From NCBI RefSeq assembly GCF_015355785.1, contig NZ_JADKYW010000002.1, forward strand, positions 62,001 to 126,000: 64,000 nucleotides of DNA. Direction: 5' to 3'. The DNA comes from Arthrobacter gandavensis. Its GTDB lineage: Bacteria; Actinomycetota; Actinomycetes; Actinomycetales; Micrococcaceae. The notes below the pieces were generated by a model. The model was given only the letters and a program-made list of their open reading frames with translations, searched no databases and was not told the DNA's origin. A program made the position numbers and the translations under genes. The stretch's first letter is position 1, and every line of letters begins with the position of its first letter. Positions 26,890 through 37,202 of this stretch are shown here, piece by piece.

Positions 26890-27138
26890 TGCGCCGCCCG
26901 GACGGCCAGAAGGCCACGGGCCGCGCGCGTCGTGGCTCCCGGCATTTTCCCACTTCCACGCGTCCGGCGTACCGGCGCAGCCGCCGGCTGTTTCCAGTAT
27001 CGGTCTGCCCGGAACCGGGCGGTAGCCGGTTCCGGAAGGTTCAACGGGCCAGCTTCCGCTCCCGAAGAGCCGGATGCACTTCTCTGCGGAAGCCGGCGGG
27101 AGTAGATTGCGAGGCACCCACGGCGGAAGGGGAAAACA

Positions 27139-27585
27139 GTGGAATCAGCTGCACTGGAACGAATCCTGGTTGGCGTAGACGGCTCGGAGGCATCGGTTGA
27201 GGCACTGCAGCGGGCCCGTCAGCTCGCTGAGCCGTTTGGCGCGGAAATCCAGGCAGTCACCTGCTGGGAATACCCCCAGCTTTACGACGGCTACGTGACC
27301 ATCAAGCCGGAGGATTTCGCCGATGCCGCCTCGCATCGGATGGATGATGCCCTCGCGAAGGCCTTCGGGACGGAGGTCCCCCGCAACGTGTCCGCCCGGA
27401 CGGAGGAGGGAAATCCCAAGTCCGTCCTCACCGACCTCAGCCGCAGCGCTGACATGCTGGTGGTGGGCCGCCGCGGCCACAGCACCATGGCCGGACAGGT
27501 TTTCGGTTCGGTTTCCTCCTACTGTTCGGCGCATGCCTCCTGCCCGGTGCTGGTGGTCCATGTTCCTGACGCCGCCCGGCGCTGA
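27139..27585 (+). CDS. Universal stress protein (UspA family)
   Basis: A 148-residue single Usp domain. It begins ERILVGVDGSEASVEALQRA with the nucleotide-binding Asp. It carries the ATP-binding glycine motif GRRGHSTMAGQVFGSVSSYC near residues 113-132 and ends in CPVLVVHVP. Such proteins bind ATP and support survival under stress or starvation. The GTG start at 27139 has GGAAGGGG upstream. It is divergent from the P-type ATPase and stands alone. Confidence 0.9.
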   Translation: MESAALERILVGVDGSEASVEALQRARQLAEPFGAEIQAVTCWEYPQLYDGYVTIKPEDFADAASHRMDDALAKAFGTEVPRNVSARTEEGNPKSVLTDLSRSADMLVVGRRGHSTMAGQVFGSVSSYCSAHASCPVLVVHVPDAARR

Positions 27586-27605
27586 CATCCTCGCCCGGCC
27601 CTGAC

Positions 27606-28325
27606 CTACCCGCGGGTCCGTGACCGGCCTGCGTCCCGGGCGGTGCCCAGCAGCTGCGGGATCAGCAGGATGAGCCACAGCGCGGTGGGGATGAGGGACA
27701 GCATGGCCAGGATGAGCCCGGCGGACCCGGCGTTGGCTGGAACCAGCATGGTTGCGCCGGTGAGGATGCCGACGGCGGCGGGCAGCCTGCCGTAGATCCG
27801 GTGCCGGAGCATGGTCACTGAATAGACCAGGGTTCCGGCTGCGCCCAGCAGATAGCTGATGGCGAAGGTTCCTCCGTTATAGAGCGTAAGCATGCCCGTC
27901 CCTGCGGCTAGCAGCAGGCCCCGCTCCTGGTCCGAGGCAGCATCCGCGAACTGGCTGCTGAGCATCCACATGGAGAACGTTGCCTCACGGGAAACGATGA
28001 ACAGCAGGACGCTCCCCAGGCCCAGGATCAGGCCCAGCAGGGCCCATGCCCCGCTCGCCGCCCGGATGACGGCATACAGGGCCAGGTAGAAGGGAACCAG
28101 GGCGAGGTAATCGAGGGTCAGCAGCAGGTCGAGGCTGAGCAGTCCCAGCCACGGATTCTCCTGGAACAGCCGGAAGAACTCCGCAGCCGTAGCCGGCGGC
28201 GGATTAAGCAGGAAGACCGCAGCCTGCGCCGGAATGAGCAGCAGGACGAGCATGGCGCCGGCGGCACCAACCCTGATCATGCCCCGCCAGGAGAGATCCT
28301 GCTCCGTCCGGGATGCTTGAGTCAC
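27606..28325 (-). CDS. Polytopic membrane protein (DUF4386-like)
   Basis: A 239-residue hydrophobic protein with six or seven predicted membrane helices and short loops. It begins after a 15-residue hydrophilic leader (RGMIRVGAAGAMLVLLLIP). The pattern, including an ENPWLGLLSLDLLLTLDY segment and a C-terminal LLIPQLLGTA, resembles the DUF4386 family, whose function is unknown. It starts 17 bases after the F420-type reductase on the same strand, so the two are probably one operon. There is no enzymatic motif. Confidence 0.65.
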   Translation of the reverse strand: MTQASRTEQDLSWRGMIRVGAAGAMLVLLLIPAQAAVFLLNPPPATAAEFFRLFQENPWLGLLSLDLLLTLDYLALVPFYLALYAVIRAASGAWALLGLILGLGSVLLFIVSREATFSMWMLSSQFADAASDQERGLLLAAGTGMLTLYNGGTFAISYLLGAAGTLVYSVTMLRHRIYGRLPAAVGILTGATMLVPANAGSAGLILAMLSLIPTALWLILLIPQLLGTARDAGRSRTRG

Positions 28326-28342
28326 GGCCCGTCTCCGGCCCG

Positions 28343-28984
28343 CTACGGCAGGATTTTCAGCGCCGTGTCCCAGTCAAAGCGCTCGTGCTCGGGGTTGACC
28401 TGCAGCGCCATCACCAGGAGCATGAAGGACTCAAGCTGGCGCGACCAGCGCAGCGGACCCGTGTCCACAGGCCGCATGCCGGAGCGGGCAATAATCTCTG
28501 TGACCTGCAGTTTCGCGCTTTCCGAATCTCCCGCCACGAAGACGTCCAGGGGCAGGTCTGCGACGGTTCCCTGAATAAGGGTCTTGGCGAAGGTGGTGTT
28601 GAATGCCTTGACGACGTCCGCCCGGCCTTCCAGCAGCGCCGCAGTTTCTTCGGCTGCCGAGGTGCCCTCCGGCGTCGTAAGCCTGTCCATGGTGGCAAAA
28701 TCGACCGGGTTGCTGATGTCCACCACAACCTTGCCGGCCAGTGCGTCGCCGTGTTCCCGGATGATCCCGGCTACGGAACCGTAGGGCACGGCCAGGATCA
28801 CGACCTCTCCCGTGAACGGTCCGCCTCCGGGAGCGGCTGAGGCCCCTGCCCCGAGCGATTCCACGAGTTCAGCCACCTGGTCCTGGTTGCGGCCGGTTAT
28901 CCGGACGTCGGTCCGCCCCTGCAGCAGCCGCGTGGCCAGTCCCCGGGCCATGTGCCCGCTGCCAACAATATCGACGAGAGTCAT
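28343..28984 (-). CDS. NADPH-dependent F420 reductase-like oxidoreductase
   Basis: A 213-residue Rossmann-fold protein beginning VDIVGSGHMARGLATRLL with a GxGxxA-type dinucleotide motif. VVDISNPVDFATMDRL and VKAFNTTFAKTL are hallmark segments of the F420_oxidored family (NADPH:F420 oxidoreductase and related NAD(P)-binding proteins). Many such homologues act on substrates other than F420, so the cofactor call is cautious. GGAGGAGG lies 5 bases before the ATG. It forms a pair with the downstream membrane protein. Confidence 0.78.
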   Translation of the reverse strand: MTLVDIVGSGHMARGLATRLLQGRTDVRITGRNQDQVAELVESLGAGASAAPGGGPFTGEVVILAVPYGSVAGIIREHGDALAGKVVVDISNPVDFATMDRLTTPEGTSAAEETAALLEGRADVVKAFNTTFAKTLIQGTVADLPLDVFVAGDSESAKLQVTEIIARSGMRPVDTGPLRWSRQLESFMLLVMALQVNPEHERFDWDTALKILP

Positions 28985-29176
28985 TGCGTCCTCCTCCTTG
29001 CGCTGCCTTGAACCGTTCTGCCTTGAACCGGGGCCTCACTGGATACGGGAGATGTGCTGCAAGTCGATGTTAAAGCCGCGGGTACGGGGATGGAACAGGT
29101 GCGGCGAAGCCTGTTCCTTTGAGACCTTGGATTCCGCCGGGACAGTGCGGGGATTCCGGCCCAGGGAACAACAAGT

Positions 29177-29188
29177 AAGCATGCTTGG
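29177..29188. promoter_or_regulatory. Palindrome TAAGCATGCTTG upstream of aldehyde dehydrogenase
   Basis: This is the same 12-mer as at 4564-4575, 48 bases before the aldehyde dehydrogenase start in an AT-rich leader. It may be an operator or a recurring promoter-region motif of this genome. The factor is unknown. Confidence 0.35.
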
Positions 29189-29236
29189 TTATACCCGGCA
29201 TCGTCAGAAACGTACCCTTACAAAAGGAGAACGCCC

Positions 29237-30718
29237 ATGGCCACCGCCAACCCCGCAGCATCCGGCTGGATCCCCGCCAAGCAGTTCATCGCCGGAGAAT
29301 GGCGCGAGGGCCGCTCCGAGAAGACCCTGCCGGACACCAATCCGTTCACCGGGGATGAACTCCTGGGACTGAAGCTGGCTTCCCTCGAAGACCTGGACGA
29401 CGCTTATGACAGCGCCAGCGCTGCCCAGCCCGGGTGGGCCGCCGCTCCCCCCGCCGAACGCCGCCGCGTTCTTGAACGCGCCGCCGAGATCCTGGACGAA
29501 CGCCGCGATGAAATCGCCGCCTGGCTCGCCGCCGAATCCGGAAGCACCGTGGTGAAGGCCAGCATCGAAATCGATTCCGCGATCGGCATCACCCGGGAAG
29601 CAGCGTCCTACCCTCACCGCGTCCACGGGCAGATCCTCGACTCGGACATTCCGGGCAAGGAAGACCGCGTGTACCGGGACCCCCTCGGCGTCGTGGGCGT
29701 CATCAGCCCCTGGAATTTCCCGCTCCATCTCTCCCAGCGCTCGGTGGCACCTGCCCTGGCAGTGGGCAACGCCGTCGTGCTCAAGCCCGCCAGCGACACC
29801 CCGGTGACCGGCGGCCTGCTGATCGGCAAGGTCTTCGAAGAGGCAGGACTGCCGGCCGGCGTGCTGAGCGTCGTCGCCGGCGCCGGCTCGGAAATCGGTG
29901 ACGCGTTCGTCGAGCATCCGGTGCCGTCCTTGATTTCCTTTACCGGTTCGACGGCGGTGGGCAAGAATGTTGGCGCCCTCGCCGCCAGCGGTGAGCATCT
30001 GAAGCACACGGCACTCGAACTGGGCGGCAACGGTCCGTTCGTGGTCCTGGCCGATGCGGACGTGGACCAGGCCGTCCGCGCAGCGGTGATGGGCAAGTTC
30101 CTGCACCAGGGACAGATCTGCATGGCCATCAACCGGATCATCGTTGAAGACGCCGTTCATGACGAGTTCGTCCAGAAGTTCACCGAGCATGTCCGGTCCC
30201 TCCCGGCCGGCGACCCCACCGACCCGAAGACCGTGATCGGCCCGATCATCAACGCCAAGCAGCTCGAAGGGCTGGAAGAGAAGATCAGCACGGCCCGCAA
30301 GGAAGGCGCGGAGGCTGTCCTCGAAGGAACCACGGACGGACAGGTGCTCAGCCCGTGGATCTTCACCGGCGTCACGCCGGAGATGGAGCTGGCCCGCGAG
30401 GAGATCTTCGGCCCGCTCGCCGGGATCCAGCGGGCCCGCGACGCGGAGCACGCACTGGAACTGGCCAACGCCACGCCTCAGGGTCTCTCCGGCGCGGTCT
30501 TCACTGAGTCAGCCGAGGGCGGCCTGAAGTTCGCCCGGCGCCTGCAGGTGGGCATGGCCCACGTGAATGACATGCCGGTGCATGACGAGCCGCACGTGGC
30601 GTTCGGAGGAGTGAAGAACTCCGGGCTGGGCCGGTTCAACGGCAGCTGGGCCATCGATGAGTTCACCAAGGACCAGACGCTTACGCTCCAGCACGAACCG
30701 CGGCAGTACCCCTTCTAG
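29237..30718 (+). CDS. Aldehyde dehydrogenase (aromatic/vanillin-type)
   Basis: A 493-residue NAD(P)+-dependent [24 protein letters not shown] is the cofactor-binding stretch, [11 protein letters not shown] the Rossmann turn, LELGGN holds the general-base Glu (about 262), and GQICMAINR holds the catalytic Cys (about 295). The C-terminal [14 protein letters not shown] is typical of vanillin/benzaldehyde dehydrogenases and related aryl-aldehyde enzymes. AAAAGGAGAA precedes the ATG. The last 38 bases overlap the end of the convergent FAD/NAD(P)-binding gene. The physiological aldehyde is not clear. Confidence 0.92.
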   Translation: MATANPAASGWIPAKQFIAGEWREGRSEKTLPDTNPFTGDELLGLKLASLEDLDDAYDSASAAQPGWAAAPPAERRRVLERAAEILDERRDEIAAWLAAESGSTVVKASIEIDSAIGITREAASYPHRVHGQILDSDIPGKEDRVYRDPLGVVGVISPWNFPLHLSQRSVAPALAVGNAVVLKPASDTPVTGGLLIGKVFEEAGLPAGVLSVVAGAGSEIGDAFVEHPVPSLISFTGSTAVGKNVGALAASGEHLKHTALELGGNGPFVVLADADVDQAVRAAVMGKFLHQGQICMAINRIIVEDAVHDEFVQKFTEHVRSLPAGDPTDPKTVIGPIINAKQLEGLEEKISTARKEGAEAVLEGTTDGQVLSPWIFTGVTPEMELAREEIFGPLAGIQRARDAEHALELANATPQGLSGAVFTESAEGGLKFARRLQVGMAHVNDMPVHDEPHVAFGGVKNSGLGRFNGSWAIDEFTKDQTLTLQHEPRQYPF

Positions 30719-32693
30719 CCGTCCCGTTCCTATCCTGCTCCCGGGGGAAGCTGTTCCCCCGGGCCAGGACGGCGGCGGCGATGTCATCGGCGTCGCGCAG
30801 GGTCCTCGAACCGGCCGACCCCGGCGCGCCGGACTCCGCCGCGATGGCCGTGCCCCACTGCACCGAGGAAAGCTGCAGGCCCAGGATGTAGAGGTTCTCC
30901 TGGGGCTCTCCCTTGACGTCCAGCGGCCGGTACGGCGGCAGGGAAACGTCCAGCCCGGGAGTCAGTACCGGGGTGCCGTTGGGCGCCATCATGACCTTGG
31001 GCCGCGCTTCGCCGCGGTGCAGCAGGTCAGCCAGCAGCGGAGAGAGCGTGGCGTTGACCCGGTTGGGCGGCATCATGGCTTCCACCAGGGTGGCAGCCGC
31101 GTATTCACCGGACACCCAGGGCGAGGATGCGGTGAAGACGGCACGTGCCTCGTCGACGTCGAACCGCGGATCGGGTCCCACGAAGTGAACCAGTCCTGCC
31201 CGGACGAGGGCCGCGAGCTGTTCGATCCGCTCCGGCGGCGGCCCGGAGGCCAGGCCTTCCACCAGGGGTTCAAACCAGCCGCGCAGCTCGGTGAGCCAGG
31301 ATTCTTCCGCCAGGCCGCCGTCGGCCACTACCGCCTTGAGCACGGACCGGCCCGCGTTCAGCGCCCCGATCGCCATCTTCAGCGGATCGTCCTCGCCTTT
31401 CGCCGAGCCGGCGGCGTCGTCCTCCAGATACCGCAGGATTTCCGCGTCCAGGTCCTCGGGACCGGCGAACGGGCGGCGTCCCAGCGGCTGGGCCAGCGCC
31501 TCCATGCTGGTCCGCCGGGCCGGCGGAACACAGCGCGCCAGCACTTTTTCCTTGGCCGCGTCCCACTCCGGGCCGGGCAGGCTGAGCGCGGCTTCGAGCT
31601 CCGCCAGGAACTCGCCGGCGGGGACGTTCAGGCACCGGGGGTCGGTTCGGGCCAGGGTCGAGTAGTACGCCCACACGGAGTCGCGGTGAAGCAGCGGCCA
31701 GAGGTCGTGGTCGAAGCCGGGCTGGATGCCTTCTGCGGCGAACCTGCCGGCAGTTTCCTCGGTAAGCCAGCGGAGTTTCACGCTGCGCGGCACATAGCTT
31801 TCGAGCTTCGCCTTGGCGCGGTACGGAGTTCCACGCCGGGAGGCAGCAACCAGCACAGGCTCCCGCCCGGAGGGTTCGTAGCGCAGGGCACGGCCCGCCG
31901 GTTCCCCGGTGGACACGAAGACGCCCCCGCGGCCCAGCGTCACGTGCGCCATGATGTCGAAGAAGTTCAGGCCCAGTCCGCGCACCAGCACCGGTTTTCC
32001 GGCAGGCAGCACTGAAAAGTCCGCATCAGATGGAACGGCCGGCGGCAGGTACTGCAGGCCCAGCCGGGATGCGGCGTCGTTAAGCCGGTTCTGCTCCGGT
32101 GTGAGGGCGGCCGGCAGGTGGCCCACGGCCAGCACGACTGCGTCCGCAGCCAGCGGTTCTTCCCCCGCCAGGTCAATGGCGAACCCGGCGCCTTCACGGT
32201 GCAGGGACAGGGCTTCGGCCCGGTGGTGGTGGACGACGGCGGCGCCCGCCTGGGCGGCAGCGTCCGCCAGGCGCGCGTAGGTCCATTCCAAATACCGGCC
32301 GTACAGTGCGCGGCTGGGGAAATCGGCAGGACCGAGCCGGGCTATTTCCTCCCGGTCCCCGGCGCTCAGCGACGGTGTCGGGTCTGTTGCCATGCGGCGC
32401 ACCCATTGGCCCAGCGAGAGCCCAGTGGCTGAGGGTGCGAACTCTTCGGCAGTCCGCCCGGCGGGCACCACTGTGGGAAAAAGGCAGGGGGTGTTCATCA
32501 GGAACTGGCGGGACTGGCTGGTGCGCCACACGTGCCCCGGCCCCGGATTGAACGGATCAACCATGCTGACCTGCAGTGCGGGGCGGTCTTCGGCAGGCAG
32601 TGCCAGGCAGCGGGCGAGCAGCCGGTCCAGGACCGAGACGCCGCGCGGACCGGCACCGATGACGGCGACGCGGAGATTCTGGCCTTTGTCCAT
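30681..32693 (-). CDS. FAD/NAD(P)-binding protein (large HCO/lysine-oxygenase-like)
   Basis: A 670-residue protein with an N-terminal Rossmann motif [40 protein letters not shown] follows, typical of the NAD_binding_9 family (FAD-NAD(P)-binding domain proteins of actinobacteria). The middle has a second dinucleotide-binding segment ([14 protein letters not shown], then [14 protein letters not shown]), and a C-terminal half of unclear fold follows. Members are thought to be flavin monooxygenases or oxidoreductases, often near natural-product or stress genes, but no substrate is established. It overlaps the ALDH 3' end by 38 bases on the opposite strand. Confidence 0.75.
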   Translation of the reverse strand: MDKGQNLRVAVIGAGPRGVSVLDRLLARCLALPAEDRPALQVSMVDPFNPGPGHVWRTSQSRQFLMNTPCLFPTVVPAGRTAEEFAPSATGLSLGQWVRRMATDPTPSLSAGDREEIARLGPADFPSRALYGRYLEWTYARLADAAAQAGAAVVHHHRAEALSLHREGAGFAIDLAGEEPLAADAVVLAVGHLPAALTPEQNRLNDAASRLGLQYLPPAVPSDADFSVLPAGKPVLVRGLGLNFFDIMAHVTLGRGGVFVSTGEPAGRALRYEPSGREPVLVAASRRGTPYRAKAKLESYVPRSVKLRWLTEETAGRFAAEGIQPGFDHDLWPLLHRDSVWAYYSTLARTDPRCLNVPAGEFLAELEAALSLPGPEWDAAKEKVLARCVPPARRTSMEALAQPLGRRPFAGPEDLDAEILRYLEDDAAGSAKGEDDPLKMAIGALNAGRSVLKAVVADGGLAEESWLTELRGWFEPLVEGLASGPPPERIEQLAALVRAGLVHFVGPDPRFDVDEARAVFTASSPWVSGEYAAATLVEAMMPPNRVNATLSPLLADLLHRGEARPKVMMAPNGTPVLTPGLDVSLPPYRPLDVKGEPQENLYILGLQLSSVQWGTAIAAESGAPGSAGSRTLRDADDIAAAVLARGNSFPREQDRNGTARRGTAAVRAGA

Positions 32694-32752
32694 TCTTCTA
32701 GGGTATCTGCCGGGTCCTGTCCCGGTTCGCTTCCGCCCCGGGCCGGGGCCGG

Positions 32753-32938
32753 TTAGGTGAAGGACAGATAGAAGAACACAGCCGCCACAAAGACCCCAAG
32801 GATCCAGAACCAGCGGTTCGCCCGCTTCCGGCGCACAACGTCCTCCACCGGGATCCGGGACCCGCGGAAAATCAGCACGATCAGGATGACGGCGGCAACG
32901 ATGCCGGCCAGCGACAGCACCGGGGCGAGGATCGACAC
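32753..32938 (-). CDS. Small membrane protein (61 aa, GTG start)
   Basis: A 61-residue protein with two hydrophobic segments (LAPVLSLAGIVAAVILIVLI and WFWILGVFVAAVFFYLSF) joined by a basic loop with RRKRANR. The basic loop suggests that both termini face outward. GAGAGGAA lies upstream of the GTG. No family is recognised. It lies between the FAD/NAD(P)-binding gene and the kdp locus, transcribed away from kdp. Confidence 0.6.
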   Translation of the reverse strand: MSILAPVLSLAGIVAAVILIVLIFRGSRIPVEDVVRRKRANRWFWILGVFVAAVFFYLSFT

Positions 32939-33075
32939 GGCGGGGTTCCTCTCAGCGGGGGTCTGCGTTCCCAGAACACTACGCGCACGTCCGGGCGCGG
33001 CGGAACGGCGCCGGCCCCGGAGCCGGGCCGCGGGGTCGAACCGCAGGGATTTCGTTATGGTCCGCCGGCCCCGCG

Positions 33076-33097
33076 TTAGGAATCCGTAAGGATCCGG
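33076..33097. promoter_or_regulatory. Direct repeat upstream of kdp, candidate KdpE site
   Basis: TAGGAATCCG (33077-33086) and TAAGGATCCG (33087-33096) match at 8 of 10 positions in direct orientation with a 10-base step, as expected for OmpR/KdpE-class regulators. TCCGGAAAACG and TCCCGGAAAAG follow at once. The block is about 100 bases before the first start of the operon. Confidence 0.4.
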
Positions 33098-33194
33098 AAA
33101 ACGTCCCGGAAAAGGGTTTCTACTCAGTTCGGCGCTTCACTGCGCCCTCCCGCCGGACCGGCGGGAGCAGGAACGAGTTTGTTGGGGGCACCCC

Positions 33195-33278
33195 TTGCTG
33201 GATGTACTGATAGCCGCAGGAACGGCCGCGTTCTTCGCCGGACTTGCCTTGCTGGCCCGGGCGGTGGAGAAGCTGTGA
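33195..33278 (+). CDS. 27-residue hydrophobic ORF leading the kdp operon
   Basis: A TTG-started ORF of 27 codons encoding [20 protein letters not shown] and then ARAVEKL: one membrane helix with a positively charged end. Its TGA overlaps the GTG of kdpF (GTGA), exactly the coupling used elsewhere in this operon. GGGGG lies about 6 bases upstream of the TTG. It could be a second KdpF-like stabilising peptide or merely a translated leader. The start codon is uncertain because no ATG or GTG is in frame. Confidence 0.45.
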   Translation: MLDVLIAAGTAAFFAGLALLARAVEKL

Positions 33279-33364
33279 CCTTCTTCGACTACGCCGCGCT
33301 GATCCTGGCCGCTGCCTCGGCAGTCTACGTACTGGCTGCGCTGCTGCGGCCGGAGAAATTCTGA
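33275..33364 (+). CDS. kdpF: KdpF, small subunit of the K+-transporting ATPase
   Basis: A 29-residue peptide starting at GTG 33275, [20 protein letters not shown], ending with the family signature LLRPEKF. KdpF is a single-helix lipid-like stabiliser of the KdpABC complex. Its stop overlaps the kdpA start by one base (TGATG) and its start overlaps the upstream 27-codon ORF. It is below the size most gene finders report. Confidence 0.88.
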   Translation: MTFFDYAALILAAASAVYVLAALLRPEKF

Positions 33365-35025
33365 TGGCCGGCTGGCTGGCGGTCGGCCAGTTCCTCGCCG
33401 TCGCACTGGTTCTTGCCCTGACCCACCGGCCGCTGGGCGACTACCTGGCGCACGCCTATTCCTCGAAAAAGGACCTCGCACCTGAACGGGGCGTGTACCG
33501 GATGCTGGGCGTCGCGCCGCGCTCGGAACAGACCTGGCAGTCCTACCTGCGCTCGGTCCTGGTGTTCTCCGCACTGGGAGTCCTGGCGCTCTATCTGCTG
33601 CAGCGTTTGCAGCCGCTGCTCCCGGCGTCGCTGGGGCTCCCCGCTGTTCCGGAGGGCCTGGCCTTCAACACGGCAGTGTCCTTCGTGACCAACACCAACT
33701 GGCAGTCCTACTCTCCGGAAGCCACCATGGGCTACGCAGTCCAGGCCGCGGGACTGGCGGTGCAGAACTTCCTCTCCGCCGCCGTCGGGCTTTGCGTGGC
33801 GATGACGCTGGTGCGCGGATTCGCGGGCCGCGGGGCACAGACCATCGGCAATTTCTGGGTGGACCTCACCCGGTCCGTAACCCGCGTCCTGCTGCCCGGC
33901 GCCGCGCTGGGCGCGCTGGTCCTGCTGCTGGGCGGGGTCATCCAGAACTTCAACGGCTTCACCGACGTGGGAACCCTGGCCGGCGGCACCCAGAGCATCC
34001 CGGGCGGTCCGGTAGCCACACAGGAAGCCATCAAGCTGCTGGGCACCAACGGCGGCGGCTTCTTTAACGCGAACTCTGCCCATCCCTTCGAAAACCCGAA
34101 CGCGTTCACCAGCCTGGTCTCCGTACTGCTGATGCTCATCATTCCCTTCTCCCTGCCGCGCACGTTCGGCACCATGCTTGGGGACCGCCGCCAGGGCTAC
34201 GCCATCCTCGCTGCCATGGCAGGAATCTTCATCGTCTCCCTTGCTGCCATGACGGCGTTTGAATTCGCCGCCGCGGACGGACCCGCCGGCTCCATGGAGG
34301 GCAAGGAAACCCGCTTCGGGATCGCCGGCTCCACCTTGTTCGGCAGTACCAGCACCCTCACCTCCACGGGTGCCGTGAACTCCATGCATGACAGTTTCGG
34401 TGCGCTGGGCGGGATGATGGCCATGCTGAACATAATGCTGGGCGAGATCGCCCCCGGCGGTGTGGGTTCCGGGCTCTACGGCATGCTTGTCCTGGCCGTG
34501 GTGGCTGCCTTCGTTTCCGGGCTGCTGGTGGGACGCAGCCCGGAATACGTGGGCAAGAAGATCGGCCCGCAGGAGATCAAGCTGGCCTGCCTCTATGTGC
34601 TGACCATGCCCGCACTGGTCCTCGCCGGCACCTCACTGAGCTTCGCCCTGCCGGGGATCCGCACGGACATCGAAGAGACGTCCATGCTCAACGAGGGCCA
34701 GCACGGCTTCAGCGAGGTTCTCTACGCGTTCACGTCCGCGGCCAACAACAACGGTTCGGCCTTCGCCGGCCTGAGCGCCAACACTCCGTGGCTGAACACG
34801 GCACTGGCTCTTGCCATGCTCCTGGGCCGTTTCCTGCCCATCATCTTTGTCCTTGCGCTCGCCGGGACCCTGGCTGCGCAGGGCAGGGTCCCCGTAACGG
34901 CCGGGACCCTGCCCACCCACCGGCCGCAGTCGGTGCTGATGCTCAGCGGTGTCACCGTCCTGGTCACCGCCCTCACGTTCTTTCCCGTACTCGCGCTGGG
35001 TCCCCTGGCAGAAGGACTGATCTGA
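33364..35025 (+). CDS. kdpA: K+-transporting ATPase subunit A
   Basis: A 553-residue channel-like subunit that selects and binds K+. The four selectivity loops are visible: [50 protein letters not shown] and [13 protein letters not shown]. The N-terminal [20 protein letters not shown] is typical. A longer frame opens upstream, but ATG 33364 fits kdpF coupling and the family start. It is followed after one base by kdpB. The complex acts in the cytoplasmic membrane under K+ limitation. Confidence 0.97.
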   Translation: MAGWLAVGQFLAVALVLALTHRPLGDYLAHAYSSKKDLAPERGVYRMLGVAPRSEQTWQSYLRSVLVFSALGVLALYLLQRLQPLLPASLGLPAVPEGLAFNTAVSFVTNTNWQSYSPEATMGYAVQAAGLAVQNFLSAAVGLCVAMTLVRGFAGRGAQTIGNFWVDLTRSVTRVLLPGAALGALVLLLGGVIQNFNGFTDVGTLAGGTQSIPGGPVATQEAIKLLGTNGGGFFNANSAHPFENPNAFTSLVSVLLMLIIPFSLPRTFGTMLGDRRQGYAILAAMAGIFIVSLAAMTAFEFAAADGPAGSMEGKETRFGIAGSTLFGSTSTLTSTGAVNSMHDSFGALGGMMAMLNIMLGEIAPGGVGSGLYGMLVLAVVAAFVSGLLVGRSPEYVGKKIGPQEIKLACLYVLTMPALVLAGTSLSFALPGIRTDIEETSMLNEGQHGFSEVLYAFTSAANNNGSAFAGLSANTPWLNTALALAMLLGRFLPIIFVLALAGTLAAQGRVPVTAGTLPTHRPQSVLMLSGVTVLVTALTFFPVLALGPLAEGLI

Positions 35026-35026
35026 C

Positions 35027-37186
35027 ATGTCCACCCTTACCAAGCAGCATTCTTCCCGACCCGGCAACGCCCCCGCGCCCGTGGCCGCCCCGCCGTCGTC
35101 ATTAGGCCTGAAGCAGGCAGCCGCTGCCTTCCCGGTGGCCATCCGCAAACTGGATCCACGCAGGATGTGGCGCACACCGGTCATGTTCACCGTGGAGGCC
35201 GGAGCGGTCCTGATCACCGCAATCGCCGTGGCGGAATCCTTCACCGGCGCTTCCCCGTCCTCCGGAGGCTCCCCCGTACCGGCCGGTTTCACCTGGCTCA
35301 TTGCCCTCTGGCTCTGGCTCACCGTCCTCTTCGCGAACCTGGCCGAAGCCGTGGCCGAGGGACGCGGCAGGGCGCAGGCCGCCTCGCTGCGGGCAACCCG
35401 TACCACCACGGCTGCCCGGCGTGTCAGCGGCTACGCTCCGGAGTCCGATCCCGGCGCGCTGCAGGCCGCTGTGGAAGACGTGGCGTCGGCAGACCTGGTG
35501 CTGGGCGACGTCGTCGTAGTTGCCGCCGGGGAGGTGATTCCGGGCGACGGTGACATCGTGGAGGGCATCGCCTCCGTAGACGAGTCGGCGATTACCGGCG
35601 AATCCGCGCCCGTGGTGCGCGAATCCGGGGGCGACCGGTCTGCGGTCACCGGCGGGACCCGCGTCCTGTCGGACCGGATCGTGGTCCGGATCACCAGCAA
35701 GCCGGGCGAAACGTTCGTGGACCGGATGATCTCGCTGGTGGAAGGAGCCGCGCGCCGGAAGACTCCCAACGAGGTGGCGCTGGACATCCTGCTCTCCACG
35801 CTGACCCTGGTCTTCCTGCTGGTGGTGCTGACCCTGAACCCAATGGCCGGGTATGCCGGTGCCGTCATCAGCGTCCCCGTGCTCACGGCCCTGCTGGTCT
35901 GCCTGATCCCCACCACCATCGGTGCCCTGCTCTCCGCCATCGGCATTGCAGGCATGGACCGGCTGGTGCAGCACAACGTGCTGGCCATGTCCGGCCGGGC
36001 CGTGGAAGCGGCCGGGGACGTGACCACCCTGCTGCTGGATAAGACCGGCACCATCACCTACGGCAACCGGCAGGCCGCGGAGTTCTATCCAGTGGCCGGC
36101 GCCCCGCTGGAGGAACTCATCCGCGCTGCTGCACTGTCCTCGGCACTGGACCCCACTCCGGAGGGCAGGTCCATTGTTGAACTCGCAGCATCCCGGGGCG
36201 TGGCCGCCGTTCCCGCCCCAGGCGCGGCGGGGATTCCGTTCACTGCGCAGACCCGGATGAGCGGACTGGATTTCCAGGACGGCTCCAGCGTGCGCAAGGG
36301 CGCGGGTTCCGCGGTGATGGACTGGGCCGCGGAAAGCGGAGGCATCCCCGTCGACGTCCTGTCCGACCTCACCTACCGGGTGGACACGGTCTCCGCCGCC
36401 GGCGGTACCCCGCTGGCGGTCGCGGAACGGAATGCGGCAGGCGCCTCCCGCATCCTCGGCGTCGTCTATCTGAAGGATGTGGTGAAACAGGGCCTGAAGG
36501 ATCGTTTCGCCGAACTGCGCCGGATGGGCATCCGGACGGTAATGGTCACCGGCGACAACCCCCGCACCGCCAAGGGCATTGCCGCTGAGGCCGGGGTGGA
36601 CGACTACCTGGCCGAAGCGGCTCCGGAGGACAAGATCGCCCTGATCCGCCGGGAGCAGGACGGCGGCCGGCTCGTAGCAATGACCGGCGACGGCACGAAC
36701 GATGCACCCGCACTGGCCCAGGCCGATGTGGGGGTCGCCATGAACACCGGCACCTCCGCGGCCAAGGAAGCCGGCAACATGGTGGACCTGGATTCGGACC
36801 CCACCAAGCTGATCGACATTGTGCGGATCGGCAAGCAGCTGCTCATCACCCGCGGCGCGCTGACCACGTTCTCCATCGCCAACGACGTCGCCAAGTACTT
36901 CGCGATCATTCCGGCGATGTTCATGGGGCTTTTTCCCGGCCTGGCGGTCCTGAACGTCATGGGCCTGCACTCCCCGGCCTCGGCGATTCTCTCCGCGGTG
37001 ATCTTCAATGCCGTCGTCATCCTGGCCCTGATACCGCTGGCGCTGCGCGGGGTGAAGTACCGCGCGGCCGGCGCGGCCGGCGTCCTCAGCCGCAACCTGC
37101 TTGTTTTTGGCGTCGGCGGCGTGCTGGCTCCGTTCCTCGGCATCAAACTGATCGACCTTGCCGTCTCCCTGCTTCCCGGTTTCTAG
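35027..37186 (+). CDS. kdpB: K+-transporting ATPase subunit B (P-type ATPase)
   Basis: A 719-residue P1A-type ATPase that powers KdpA. Motifs: [18 protein letters not shown] in the actuator domain, [20 protein letters not shown] in M4, [14 protein letters not shown] with the phosphorylated Asp near residue 338, and [18 protein letters not shown] and [19 protein letters not shown] in the P domain. The N-terminus is about 35 residues longer than in E. coli KdpB and is Pro/Ala-rich. One base separates it from kdpA. Confidence 0.97.
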   Translation: MSTLTKQHSSRPGNAPAPVAAPPSSLGLKQAAAAFPVAIRKLDPRRMWRTPVMFTVEAGAVLITAIAVAESFTGASPSSGGSPVPAGFTWLIALWLWLTVLFANLAEAVAEGRGRAQAASLRATRTTTAARRVSGYAPESDPGALQAAVEDVASADLVLGDVVVVAAGEVIPGDGDIVEGIASVDESAITGESAPVVRESGGDRSAVTGGTRVLSDRIVVRITSKPGETFVDRMISLVEGAARRKTPNEVALDILLSTLTLVFLLVVLTLNPMAGYAGAVISVPVLTALLVCLIPTTIGALLSAIGIAGMDRLVQHNVLAMSGRAVEAAGDVTTLLLDKTGTITYGNRQAAEFYPVAGAPLEELIRAAALSSALDPTPEGRSIVELAASRGVAAVPAPGAAGIPFTAQTRMSGLDFQDGSSVRKGAGSAVMDWAAESGGIPVDVLSDLTYRVDTVSAAGGTPLAVAERNAAGASRILGVVYLKDVVKQGLKDRFAELRRMGIRTVMVTGDNPRTAKGIAAEAGVDDYLAEAAPEDKIALIRREQDGGRLVAMTGDGTNDAPALAQADVGVAMNTGTSAAKEAGNMVDLDSDPTKLIDIVRIGKQLLITRGALTTFSIANDVAKYFAIIPAMFMGLFPGLAVLNVMGLHSPASAILSAVIFNAVVILALIPLALRGVKYRAAGAAGVLSRNLLVFGVGGVLAPFLGIKLIDLAVSLLPGF

Positions 37187-37202
37187 CACCAAAGGACATC
37201 CC

